From Liopterus haemorrhoidalis (lineage: Eukaryota; Arthropoda; Insecta; Coleoptera; Dytiscidae): a stretch of DNA of 64,000 nt. Below the pieces are notes generated by a model. It searched no databases. It was not told the DNA's origin and saw only the letters and a list, made by a program, of their open reading frames with translations. This document shows, in pieces, positions 32,311-42,969 of the stretch. The stretch lies in contig OZ020611.1 in assembly GCA_963971575.1 (NCBI GenBank), forward strand, positions 182,170,535 through 182,234,534. Direction: 5' to 3'. The position numbers and the translations under genes were made by a program. Numbering within the stretch: position 1 is the first letter of the stretch; every line of letters starts with the position of its first letter.

Positions 32311-33035
32311 AACTTAGATATATTGTAGTATATTTAATCACTAATAGTTCAGTTAATTATTTATGCTTGAAATTTTAAGTATCTCCTCTCTAAGAATGGG
32401 GCTACCATTACCATTTGAAGTGGAAAATTTATAGCACGATCTTCATTATATTTTAGTTGAAGCGCTTCGGCACATATTAAAATGTCCGGCACTTCAATTT
32501 CTGTTAATTTTGAAGATAACTTGAAAGCAAATAATTTTATAACCTCATACATCTCTTCTAATCTGTTTATTTATCGGCTAATAACGATATCTAAAACTTT
32601 ATTAAATACATTGACGCGACAGATGTCATCTCCATTACCACCAAAACGATAATCGCTCGATAGTTCTGTAATATAATTTATAACACAAATGTATTAAAAG
32701 TTTTTAAAAAATCCAAAAATTTTGTGCCCCTTACAGCTCCGGGCCCCCCCACGCATTCTCTGCGGCAATGTAGTTACGCCACTGCTCAGGGGTGCGAAAA
32801 CAAACGCTTAAATATGCATATTTTATTTTATTTATTTTATTTTTTTTATTTAGAACAAAAATATAAATATTCGTTTCTGTATCAATCTTGTATTTATTAA
32901 ATACGAAATTGAATGTAAAGACGTACACATTAATTAATAATAATATTCAGTTTTCTTCTGGACTACTGCAAAATATTCAAAACATCATATTTTAGGATAT
33001 AAATAACAAAGAAAGTCCATTTAAACCATCTTCTG
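32311..33035. other. Repeat-rich spacer between two hAT fragments
   Basis: A weak minus-strand frame at 32361-32552 may belong to the same hAT relative. GGGCCCCCCCACGC and GTAGTTACGCCACTG at 32740-32785 look like one end of a CAGTGGCG-type element. Nothing firmer is seen. Confidence 0.3.
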
Positions 33036-33135
33036 ACATGTTTGAAGACAGTGTTTCGAAGATAGTTTTGTAAATAATTTATCGTAGAAAATGATCGTTC
33101 AGCAGTACGTTGTTTACTGGTAACGATACTAATAA
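33036..33135 (-). pseudogene. hAT transposase dimerisation segment, fragment 2
   Basis: On minus: VTSKQRTAERSFSTINYLQN then YLRNTVF, the same hAT C-terminal motif as at 32210-32310 but a different copy. It lies just left of the MITE-bounded block at 33188. Confidence 0.7.
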
Positions 33136-33187
33136 TTTAACTAACAGCTTTTATAGAAACACTAGGAGAAAAACCCGTCATCCAACG

Positions 33188-33317
33188 CAGTGGCGAATTA
33201 AGTTGCTTGGGGGCCCTGGGCGGTAAAATTAAAATGGGCCCTCTATGACTTTGGTAGCCCCCCGGCTTCGTGAGCCCCGAGCGGCCGCCAGTCCGCCCAC
33301 CGCTTAATTCGCCTCTG
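33188..33317 (+). mobile_element. CAGTGGCGAATTAAG MITE, left copy
   Basis: 130 bp with ends CAGTGGCGAATTAAG and CTTAATTCGCCTCTG and GC-rich interior (GGGCCCTGGGCGG, CGGCCGCC). Left flank ATCCAACG, right flank GGCTAGAG. Confidence 0.85.
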
Positions 33318-33576
33318 GGCTAGAGTCAGAAATCACTTGGACATACATTACATATATTAAATATATATTACATATATACATTACATATATACAGCTTGGC
33401 CAATTTTCTTTCAGAATGTCATTTCCAGTTTTATTATTTTGATTCTGTTTTTTATTTCTAATACTTTTGATTTTATTCAATCATTATTTATTTTATTTCC
33501 TGGAACGGCTGCGGAGCTCCTGAGAAGTGCACGCGGAGCAGTAAGGGCTCTGCGGAGCACAGGTTGGGAACCACTG
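33318..33576 (+). repeat. Right half of a hAT-type element
   Basis: Ends with GGTTGGGAACCACTG, the inverse of CAGTGGTTCCCAACC. The complementary left half begins at 35920. GGAGC/GCGGAG words near the end resemble those by the left half. Confidence 0.5.
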
Positions 33577-34580
33577 ATATAGATGATAGATAAGACGTAA
33601 GTATTAGTTTATAAAGATTAAAAAAAGGGGCAGGCTAATATTTCATCGGTTCTGAACCTTTTTGTGGACTGTCTTTTTTTTACTTTTTTTGCCGAAAATG
33701 TCAAAATTTTAGACCGTAACTCAAAACTGACCATATATTTGTGATCTAAGGCTAAAAATATATAAGTATACCAATTTTCGAACAAAAAACAAAAAAAAAA
33801 TTCTTCCGAAATTTTTTTGACTCCGATTTTACCCAAAATATAGTTTTAAGCTAATTTTGAGGTGAGGATTATGAAAGAAATATTTAAAAAATTCATACTT
33901 TCCTAGTTTTTGAGTTAGAGCTGATTTAGGTCAGTTTTTTGCCTATAATTCCAAAACTTTTGCCCAAACTTCAAAATGGACCAAATTTTCTTGATCTCTG
34001 ACCAAAAATGCATATTTGTACCAATTTTCAATAAATTGGAGACAAAAGTTTTTTACTTCAATATCACGATTTTTTTAAGGTCTATCCCTTACGATTTTTT
34101 CGATTTTTGTCCATTTTCAAGGATTTTGGATTACTGCCCCTACAAAACTTAGAAATAATAAGTTTATTTAAGCCCAATTTTTTTCGTAGACGAAACTGTA
34201 GTAGAATTTTAAAATTTTAAGCCGCATATTTATATCCCTAACCATTTTTTAGTTATCAATTTTCAAAAATTTCAAAAAAAAATTAAAAATATTAAAAACT
34301 CCAAAAAAAATTTTTTTTTGTTTCAAAATCTGGTTACAAGTAAATTAGGACCTCAAGATTTCAAAAATTTCAACCGCAGGTCTTTATTGCATTTCGTTTT
34401 TGAGATATATCCATGCGAAGATGAATATTTCTATAAATCAGGCCATATTAAAATTTGTCATAATTTTAAAATACCCAAAACGAGTAAGGACTCAAATTTT
34501 TTCTAGACTTAATAAACTACGAAGAATCCAAAAATTCTAGTCGCGTCAGGTTGTTTTCTCTAACCATTTTTGAGTTGTGA
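33577..34580. other. AT-rich non-coding repeat, no gene
   Basis: It consists of loosely repeated phrases (ACTCAAAAATGGTTAG-like, AATTTTCAAAAATTT, CTAACCATTTTTGAG) that recur at 35640-35900. The 1.1-kb repeat copy 2 was inserted into it. Confidence 0.5.
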
Positions 34581-35625
34581 TTTTTAGGGTTTTGTAGGTA
34601 TGACCAAAAAACCCTTATACCGTCATTTTGTCGTCTGTCTGTCTGTCTGTCTGTTCGGTAAAAATTGTAGCCAAACGGCTAAACCTAGAGAGTTGAAATT
34701 TGGCATGCTTATACAACTCTTTGACCCGCACATAGGACAAATACTAAAACATCTAAACAACATATCCCCCTAAAAATATAAACAAATATGTGCTCATCTA
34801 AAAAAAAAATATTTTTTTATAATTCTGAGTAGGGTATCAAATGAAAGGATTAACGATCAAATTTTTATTTTTGCAAAATAAATTATTTTGAAGCGATTTT
34901 AGCCAAAATTGTGCAAAAAAATTTTTGTCCCACACCCTGTAGCCCAGATGGTTTAAACTAAAAATCTGAAAAAATTCTAAGTAATGTACATTGGTGTGAA
35001 CCGGGATAGTACAACAGGAATTTTTGATCAGATTACGTTTTTGGAAAAAAACGCATTTTTTGTGATTTTTGGCTAATAATGTACACAAGTTATAGCTTTG
35101 TAACACGCTACGCTGGACCGTATATGCTGGTGGTGTGGTTTTAATGCTGGCTTTTTCACCCAAGTAACTCGATCCGTAAGGGATCGAACCCTGCGAGAAG
35201 AGACAATATTATTTTTTGTTTTTTTTTTTTTTAATTTTTGTTTTGTTTAAATTATTTTTTCAAAACTCTATTATATTTTGGCAAATGTTGCATTTAATTT
35301 TTAAAAGCGTAGTTTTAATAACCAGTGGAAATTGTTTAAATTATAATTTAATTCTGTTTCAATGTACACGAAATCAGAGGGGCGGAACTTATAACAACCA
35401 ATGGAAGCCATAGGCGCAATTTTTAAAATTCTTAATGAACCTTGCAATACAAAAAAAAAAAAATACTGCACATATTTAAAAACCTAATAATGGTATTAGG
35501 CGTTCGAATTAAAATTAACAAAAAAAATATTTTAATATAAAATTTGTTTTGGCATCCCAAATAATCATCATTCACTTACTAAATACCTGCAAACCCTGAA
35601 ATGTGTGAAAATTCACACTTCACAT
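34581..35625 (-). mobile_element. 1.1-kb repeat with tRNA-like core, copy 2 (inverted)
   Basis: Begins AGGGTTTTGTAGGTATGACC and runs as the inverse of copies 1 and 3 through CAGACAGA-type repeats, the GGGACAAAAATTTTTTTGCA block and GCGTTATTTTCC-like sequence, to the palindrome GTGTGAAAATTCACAC. Its middle (35105-35205) differs completely from the other two. Confidence 0.75.
35120..35205 (+). other. tRNA-like module in 1.1-kb repeat, copy 2 (weak)
   Basis: In the orientation equivalent to the other copies there is GGTGGTGTGGTT (weak A-box) and GGATCGAACCC (35181-35191, two mismatches to the B-box), at tRNA-like spacing. The B-box reads better on the opposite strand (GGTTCGATCCC), where no A-box is found. 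Confidence 0.3.
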
Positions 35626-35919
35626 CAATTTTTTTGAAACTCACAATTTTCACAAATTATGTAAATTATGCCATAAAAAAAATGTCACAATCTCAAAACG
35701 CATTAAACGATTAAATTTTTTTCGATTCAATTTTTTTCTAGACTAAATAAACTACAAGAAATCCAAAAATTTCAACCGCTGGTCGCTATCTCTAACCATT
35801 TTCGAGTTGTGATTTTTTTTATTTTACAATTTTCACAAATAATATAAATTATGCCATTCAAAAAATTGTCATTATCTCAAAACATTTTAAACGATTAAAG
35901 CCCCAATTTTTTTCTATAC

Positions 35920-36228
35920 CAGTGGTTCCCAACCTTTTTTACTTGCGGAGCCCTTTTTTAATCAATTTCTTTCCCCTGAATCAATTTCTATGATAGAGCC
36001 CCTAGGCCTACCCTATGTCTTACAAATTAATGGTGTTTAGAAGCAATGTTACGGGGGAGGGGGTAGATTTTTTAGTTAATATAAACTCAATTTTCTCTTT
36101 CACAGCTCACATATTGACAGATTTTTGTAAAATGAAGGAAATAATCAAAATACACGCAGATTATTCAAACAAAAATGCATCTCGCCGATCACATTCCAGA
36201 AGGTCATAGAGTCATAAACCGGTTAGAG
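35920..36228 (+). repeat. Left half of a hAT-type element
   Basis: Begins CAGTGGTTCCCAACC and runs to GGTTAGAG at the MITE. With 33318-33576 it would make one element of about 570 bp interrupted by the MITE. The expected 8-bp duplication outside its two ends (TTCTATAC, ATATAGAT) does not match, which weakens the pairing. Confidence 0.5.
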
Positions 36229-36402
36229 CAGTGGCGAATTAAGTTGCTTGGGGGGGGGGGGGCTGGGCGTTAAAATTAAAATAATAGAGGGCCCTATTAT
36301 TTTAAATAGAATGGAAATATTTGTATATAGACTTCGGTAGGCCCCCCGGTTTCATGGGCCCTGGGCGGCCGCCCAGTCCGCCCACCGCTTAATTCGCCTC
36401 TG
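36229..36402 (+). mobile_element. CAGTGGCGAATTAAG MITE, right copy
   Basis: 174 bp, same ends as 33188-33317 and a longer interior (extra TTTAAATAGAATGGAAATA). Left flank GGTTAGAG, right flank ATCCAACG. Confidence 0.85.
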
Positions 36403-36410
36403 ATCCAACG

Positions 36411-36816
36411 GAGTAAAGATAATCACCAAATTATAAATAAACTCTCGGTACAATATTAAAACAGTGATGGCGTTTATTGATAAGTCATATACCTAGATTT
36501 CTTTCTAAATGTAATAAATTGTGAAGTAAAGGCCCAGATAGGCAAAGGAAATAAACTGATTAAAGAAGAAACTATAAACATCTGTAAAACATTTATAAAG
36601 GGTAGCGAATATTTAAGCAATCTTCGTCACAAATTGCAGAAACAGAAACTAATATGGACCTACTGCTTACATAAAACAGAAACTTAGGTTATTCATATTT
36701 AATAATTACAGGAAAAAATTGATAATAATAATTTTTTTAAATTAAGTTGCGTTAATTTGTTATCAAGCACACCACAAAACTTCTTTAAAAACTACATTTT
36801 TTGTAAAAAAAAATAT
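36411..36816. other. Spacer, probably Helitron-derived in part
   Basis: No gene seen. It lies downstream of the Helitron helicase stop and may include the 3' part of that element, but no CTRR hairpin end could be fixed. Confidence 0.3.
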
Positions 36817-37765
36817 TCAGACTCCATTAGTACTCCTATTGGTTATGCCCTTCACCTTAACGTCCGTCGCACGGCGTACCCGTGAAAAGGCTGCGTAGAA
36901 CTTCCAATGGCTTAACCCTGCATTGGGCAGGTAAACTCCCACCTTGTCCAGGATTTGACCTTATGATTTATTAATCGTGATGGAAAATTCCAGTTTGCCA
37001 GTTTCACTGGAAACTGCCTTTGGCGTAAGATGAAGGGCAAGTCGGGATCAGTGGGATCAATCCTATGAATGAAAGCTGGATTTTCTTGGGAAGATCCAGT
37101 TAAAAACTGTTTTTGCCACTGGGCAGTTATTAGATTTTTAAACAATTTTGTCACCACCAGGCGCGTGCCATTACATAAGCCCTTTTTTGTGTAGAGGTTT
37201 CGTAACAATTACTTTTAAGTTTAATTTGTGAAGTAACATCCCTTAGGGATAAGACTATTCAAAAATTCTATTCGATAGTTTTCTGTTTCTGAGGCGTCCT
37301 CACAATCGATTGAATCGATGCTAAGATATGTTGCAGACTCGTCCTTCAGAAGGTTCAGAACCTCTTCGTTAATGCTTATAGCTACATTTCGGGGGCAAAA
37401 GATGGATATATTGGAATAGTTAAGGACATCACTGGCAGTCAAACTACTTCCAAATGTAACCGTCACTGTTGGTTCATTGACGATGGAGCTTATCTAGAAT
37501 TTCAATGATATCCTCTCCTAGACCATCGCAGTTCTTCAACTCATTCCCGATCTTTATGAGTCACCAGCTACGCGGGATCCACTGCTCGAACGTTGTGCCG
37601 CAATTTAAGAATTTCAAGTTCTGGCCACAGTGAGCTGTATTTTATGCAGATTTGATTATGCAGGTTTGAACTACAGCTCTGTAGGCATGAGGCTCTGTAG
37701 TTCCGGTAATGCATTCCTATAGGAAGGCATTGCCGGAAGTCTCCACCAAGTAGAATTACTTTATT
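36817..37765 (-). pseudogene. Helitron helicase (Pif1-type), C-terminal half
   Basis: Across several frame breaks the minus strand reads LLGGDFRQCLPIG (about 37740), ILKLRHNVRA (37610), LNSLIPKGC, GLCNGTRLVVTKL (37150), HRIDPTDPDLPFILRQRQFP (37060), GQILDKVGVYLPNAG (36950) and FYAAFSRVRRATDVKVKG (36880), ending with TGA at 36817-36819. These are the Pif1 helicase motifs at the end of Helitron Rep-helicases. It is cut at about 37765 by the LINE tail; its upstream part is at 42540-42800. Confidence 0.85.
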
Positions 37766-37908
37766 TTATTTTATTTTATTTATTAAAGTAGGTTAACCAA
37801 CAGAAACATCTTAGTAGATGGTTCCAATTACAGGTTAACGCAAATATTATAGAATATAAACAGTACAAAAATATAGGTACATATACATATATATATACAA
37901 TAATTACC

Positions 37909-40780
37909 TCAAAGAAAGAAAAAAAAATAACTAAAACAAAAAGTGTGTACAAATAAATTGAATAAATTATCTAGACAATGTTTTTTAAAATAATGTAGCG
38001 AACAGGAAAAAATATCCAGATCTGGGTTGACTCTATTAATAGAAGTTGATATTCTATCAATTGGAGAATTTATGCCCAGATTACTGTTGAAATTATGGTT
38101 GTGCAACAGCATACGGTTTCTCAAAACATAGGGATAACAAATAAATTCAAAGTAGGGAGTTAAATTGATAGAATTTAGTTCATTATTTAATATTCTACAT
38201 AAAAAAGCTAGATCATGGATAGTTCTTCTGTCACGCAGACTTTGCATTTTGTAGAATTTTAAATTTTCATCGTACGAGCGGAAATGCAAGTGTCTGTTAA
38301 ACCTATAATTTAATTTATCAATAAATTTCTCTTGAACTTTTTCAATTTGGTCAATATATATATTATATTGAGGATTCCAAATCGGGGTAGCATATTCTAG
38401 TGTGCTTCTAACTAAACTATTGAATAGGAAAATAAGCGCCCGATGATTGGAAAACTCGTTGGTGACTGAAAATAATGCCCAAATTCCTGAGAGATTTCTT
38501 GACAATAAAGTGGACATGTTGATCAAAAGTTAATTTAGTATCCAAGATGATTTCAAGGTCCTTGACTTCTGATACCTGTTGTAGAGGCAAACCATTTAAA
38601 GTGAAATTGTGTTTAATGGGATTCATGATTCTTGTGAAAGTCATTACCTTGCACTTTGTTGAATTCAATGTTAGTTTGTTTATAGTACAGTAGTCAAAAA
38701 GCCTGTTCAAGTCATCTTGGAGTTCTAAACAGTGATCAATCTTGGTAATACATTTAAATAACTTTAAGTCGTCAGCATATTATAAATGTTTCGAATATTT
38801 AAAACATGCACCGATGTCACTAATAAATATGGAAAATAACAGAGGTCCTAAATGGGAGCCCTGTGGCACACCTGATGTGACATGAACTGTGGGAGACTTA
38901 AAATTATTTACAACCACAAATTGAGTGCGATTGAAAATATATGACTCAATCCACCGCAACAGATCACCACTTATTCCAAACTTGTTTGAATAGTAATGTT
39001 GGATGATGAACTTTGTCAAATGATTTAGAGAAATCAGTGTATACTGTAGTGACCTGTTGCCGAAGATCAACAGACTCACTTAAATATTGAACAAAAGGCA
39101 CCATATTAGTCAAGACCGATCTACTCTTGAAAAATCCGTGCTGTTCACAGGGAATAGATTGTTGAATCATAAAAAATAATTTTTCAACTACACAGGCTTC
39201 AAAGATTTTTGCGAATATTGACAATAATGAAATAGGTCTGTAGTTTTCAACGTTAGCTTTGGAACCTTTTTTAAATACGGGAGTTATCTGAGCAACTTCC
39301 ATACGTTCGGAAAAAAACCTTTTTTTAGGGACGTATTAAATATAATAATTAAAGGGTCAACAATGGTACTAATACAATTTTTAATAAATAATGATGGTAT
39401 TCCATCTGGACCAGCACTCTTTTTAACGTCCAATTTAGTGATTTGATTGGTTATATCTTGTTCAGATATGTGATCTACTAAAAAGGCACTATTATTGCAA
39501 AAAATGTTAGTATTAGTGTTAATAACAGGTGCGATTGGTTCAAACACCGAAGTAAAATATTCGGAAAAAATATTGCATACCGACTGAGTATCTGAAACCT
39601 CGTTGTTATTTAGTTTCATGATTGCTGGTATTCTGCACGTTTTTTTCTTACTATTAACGAAGTTCCAAAAGGGCTTAATATCAGTGTTAAGTGAACCTTC
39701 AGTACGCTTTATATAGTTCTTGTAGTCGGATTTTAAAAGGGCTTTCAGTGGCGTAGCGTTGTGGGGGCGGGGGGTGCGGTCCGCCCCGGGCGGCACTTTT
39801 TTGGGGCGGCAAAAATCCTCAATAAATAATATCTTGTAATCTGAACTAAAAATTTTAACCATTTTTTTCATATTTTTGTCGCACCTACAATTCGGACCGA
39901 TTAAAATGAGCACGGAACGTTTTATTATTTAATCTGTGACGGAACCGGGGAATACCCTTTCTTTAACACGTTAATCGCCACGTCGGCCATATGTGTCTGA
40001 CACTAAGAAGTTCTACATGCGCCATGTCAGACATATATATCTAACATGGTTACCTTGCGGTAATTCCCCGCGTTTTATTTTGTGCTCGGATTGTTCACAA
40101 CGAATATTCAGCGAGAATCGATTCTTTCATATAAAGAATAGAGTTCAATATTGTCTAATAACACATTCAACATCAGTCGTCCAATTCACATGGACTAAAT
40201 TAACTTGCTACAATTCATGATTTTCTTTAAGTGCGTGTTGTAATTGTTAAATTATTGAACTTTCTCGAAACTCGAAAAATTGTATGTAATCTCAGTGGTG
40301 TAGAATAGCGGAGGGGGTGGTGGCGGCTCTTTTTTGGGGCGGCAAATTCTGTAAATTTTGGAGCCTTTTAGATTTAAATACCTAAATAAGGGGGCGGCGA
40401 AATTGGCATCCGCCCCGGGCGGCTGAAACCCACGCTACGCCACTGAGGGCTTTGGTACGCTTTCGTACAATAGAAAGGATATATAATCATGATCTAGTTT
40501 ATATTTTTTCCATTTTCTATGATATTTTTATAAAAAATGTTCACATTGGTATTAACGTCAAAACACAGCTCTTTTTTCCAATCAATTTCATCGATTAGAC
40601 TATTAACCAGATCGTAATCGGCAGCGTGATAAATTTTTTTATTATAAGGAGTTATAGAGATAGGCACTGCTTCTTTTACGATTAAAGAAATATCAATGGC
40701 AGGGTGATGCCTATCCTCTGATACTAAAGGGGTACAACACTTTTTAACAATAATTACAGAGTCGTTATTGCATAACTAGG
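37909..40780 (-). pseudogene. jockey-type reverse transcriptase (ORF2), broken
   Basis: Read on minus in order: linker before the RT (40780-40450, ...HHPAIDISLIVKEAVPI...), then after the MITE KKSAGPDGIPSLFIKNC (39420), ITPVFKKGSKANVENYRPIS (39280), FVQYLSES, VYTDFSKSFDKVHH (39040; the catalytic Asp and FDK..H), TSGVPQGSHLGPLLF (38870), the YADD catalytic box (about 38775, right after a stop), and a C-terminal maturase-like region (ATPIWNPQYNIYIDQIEKVQ, 38400). Several stops and frameshifts. The endonuclease is mostly gone. Confidence 0.85.
39746..40445. mobile_element. CAGTGGCGTAGCG MITE in the LINE
   Basis: Ends CAGTGGCGTAGCGTTG and CACGCTACGCCACTG, flanked by a perfect 8-bp duplication AGGGCTTT (39738-39745 and 40446-40453). 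GC-rich subterminal blocks (CCGCCCCGGGCGGC) occur at both ends. 700 bp, no protein. Confidence 0.9.
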
Positions 40781-40785
40781 TTACT

Positions 40786-41134
40786 ACCCGTCAACAATGA
40801 CGGATTTATAATATACAAATTTCAATTGTTTGTATGTGTATTTGGTTTTATTTTTTAACGTATCCTAATTTCGTCGCCAGTCTGCGAATCATGGGACAAA
40901 ATATCACCAGTTAGCTAATCACGGGAGAGGGCGTCACCTGTCAGCCAATGAAGAAACAGGGTGTCCCCAGTTAGCCAATCACAAGAACTTTAGAAAAATT
41001 GATGTCATAATGTTACCGACACTACATACAGACACTTGCTAATTATATAGTTAGATTATTTATTCATTAACTTTTTAAGATGAGAAAACTAGTCATTTTT
41101 ACTTAGTACATTTCATTTATATTGTTAAAACTAA
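40786..41134 (+). other. Spacer before the satellite
   Basis: It contains GTTAGCCAATCACAAGAACTT and GATGTCATAATGTTAC (40971-41020), which recur almost unchanged just after the satellite (42397-42450). It therefore forms one flank of a directly repeated pair around the array. Confidence 0.5.
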
Positions 41135-42375
41135 AAATAATTTGAGATGTTAATTTATGTCTACGAAACCCTAGACATTTCTATATGTAATTATATTCGT
41201 AGATACTTAGAGAATAAATCTGCAAAATATTGTTCATACCAATTAAAGGATATAGGCTTGTCTAGAGTTTCTCGTTTATGCCTACGAAACCCAAAACATA
41301 TATATATATAAAATTTTATCCGCAGTTTCTTAGAGAATAAATCTGCTAAATATTGTTCATATCGGTCAAAGGAAACAGGAGTATCTACAGTCTCTTGTTT
41401 ATGCCTACGAAACCCTAGATATTTATTTATGTAATTATATTCGTAGATTCTTATAGAATAAATGTGCAAAATATTGTTTATATCGGTCAAAGGAAACAGG
41501 AGTACCTAGAGTCTCTTGTTTATGCCTACGAAACTCTAGATATTTATGCATATAATTATATTTGTAGATTCTTAAAAAATAAATCTGTGAAATACTGTTC
41601 ATATCGGTCAAAGGATATAGGAGTACCCTAGGGTTTCTTGTTTATGCCCACGAAACCCTATACATTTCTATAGGTTATTTTATCCGCAGATTTTTAAATA
41701 ATAAATCAGCAAAATATTTTTTATATCGATCAAAGAATATAGAAGTGTCTACAGTTTCTTATTTATGCCTACGAAACTCTAGATATTTCTATACGATGTT
41801 TTATCCGCAGATTTTTAGAGATTAAATTTGCAAAACGTTTTTCATATCGATCAAAGAATATAGGAGTGTCTAGAGTTTCTATTTATATCTATGAAATCCT
41901 AGATATTTCTGTATGTTATTTTATCCGCAGATTCTTAGAGAATAAATCTGCAAAATATTGTTCATATCGGTCAAAGGATATAGGAGTCTCTTGTTTATGC
42001 CTACGAAACCCTAAACATTTATGTATGTAATTATATTTGTAGATTCTTAGAGAATATATCTGCAAAATATTGTTCATATTGGTCAAAGGATGTAGAAGTG
42101 TCTAGAGTTTCTTGTTTATGCCTACGAAATCCTAGGTATTTCTGTAAATAATTATATTTGTAGATTCTAAGAATATAAATCTGCAAAATATTATTCATAT
42201 TGGTCGAAGGATATAGCAGTGTATATAGTTTCTTGTTTATGCCTACGAAACCCTAGACATTTCTTAGAGAATAAATCTGCAAAATATTGTTGATATCAGT
42301 CAAATGATATAGGAGTATCTAGAGTTTCTCGTAGATTCTTAGAGAATATATCTGCAAAATACTTGTCAATCAAGT
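41135..42375 (+). repeat. Satellite array, about ten 120-bp units
   Basis: The word TATGCCTACGAAACCCTAG returns about every 113-123 bp (near 41158, 41277, 41400, 41521, 41643, 41764, 41884, 41997, 42117, 42237). Each unit also has AGATTCTTAGAGAATAAATC and AAATATTGTTCATATCGGTC. GTCTAGAGTTTC and GAAACCCTAGAC form an inverted pair across each unit boundary. The open frame at 41191-41490 is a by-product of the repeat. Confidence 0.9.
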
Positions 42376-42539
42376 CAAACTGGAAACACCCTGTTTCCCA
42401 GTTAGCCAATCACGAGAACCTTAGAAAAAATGACGTCACAGTGTTACAAAATCACTAACACACGGTAGCTAATTATATATGTACGATACTAGATCTAGAA
42501 CCTTGTTACTACTATCTTTACTTCCAAAAGGCTAATCAT

Positions 42540-42800
42540 TTTTCATTATGCTCTTTAAGAGTCGATCCACTGCCTTTATGTGTAGCTTGGAGCCATGGTT
42601 GATTCATCCCAAATGATGTTTTACTTCTCTGAGAGAGGTTGCATCTGCTAAAGTCATCCTCATGTTGGATGTACAGGTCTCCACCATCGGGATTGGCAGC
42701 CTGAACTGGGAGTGATATGTACCACCTCCCTTCAGAAGGTTGGCCACGATCCTCATTGAAGCCACAGCTAAGGCTGTGTCCTCCACACCCAGATATTGAA
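42540..42800 (-). pseudogene. Helitron helicase, ATP-binding part
   Basis: On minus: TALAVASMRIVANLLKGGGT, YHSQFRLPIPMVE, MRMTLADATSL and, after a shift, WDESTMAP then KAVDRLLK. These correspond to the region between the Walker A loop and the DEAD-like box (here DEST) of Pif1 helicases in Helitrons. It precedes the C-terminal half at 36817-37765, from which it is split by the LINE and the satellite. Confidence 0.75.
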
Positions 42801-42969
42801 TTAAACGTTATCAAACAAAATTTATTTTCTTGTCCCATTTTTCGACCCTTCTGGGAAATAAAGTGCGGTGACAAAAGTTTTTAGACACATTTTGGGCAAA
42901 AGTCTCGTAAAAATATTTTTTTGTTAATACAAAATTTTATTTGTTAATTTAATTTGTTAATTTGTTAAT

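Larger units (their letters stand above)
33188..36402. mobile_element. MITE-bounded block with crossed target duplications
   Basis: Two copies of one MITE in the same orientation bound 2.9 kb of other DNA. The outer flanks are identical (ATCCAACG at 33180-33187 and 36403-36410). The inner flanks match each other at 7 of 8 (GGCTAGAG at 33318-33325, GGTTAGAG at 36221-36228). This is the layout produced when a circle carrying one MITE recombines into another. Confidence 0.75.
37766..40785 (-). mobile_element. jockey-type LINE, 5'-truncated, with nested MITE
   Basis: A non-LTR element in minus orientation, with an A-rich TAAAA-repeat tail at its 3' end (37762-37792 on the plus strand reads TTTTA repeats). 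The 5' part is missing. A 700-bp MITE splits it at 39746-40445. It inserted into a Helitron helicase gene. Confidence 0.85.

Noticed and set aside
41135..42375. Satellite read as a CRISPR array or hammerhead ribozyme array
   Set aside because: Whole 120-bp units repeat with no constant-repeat/variable-spacer pattern, and although GAAAC is present no CTGATGA core is found on either strand.
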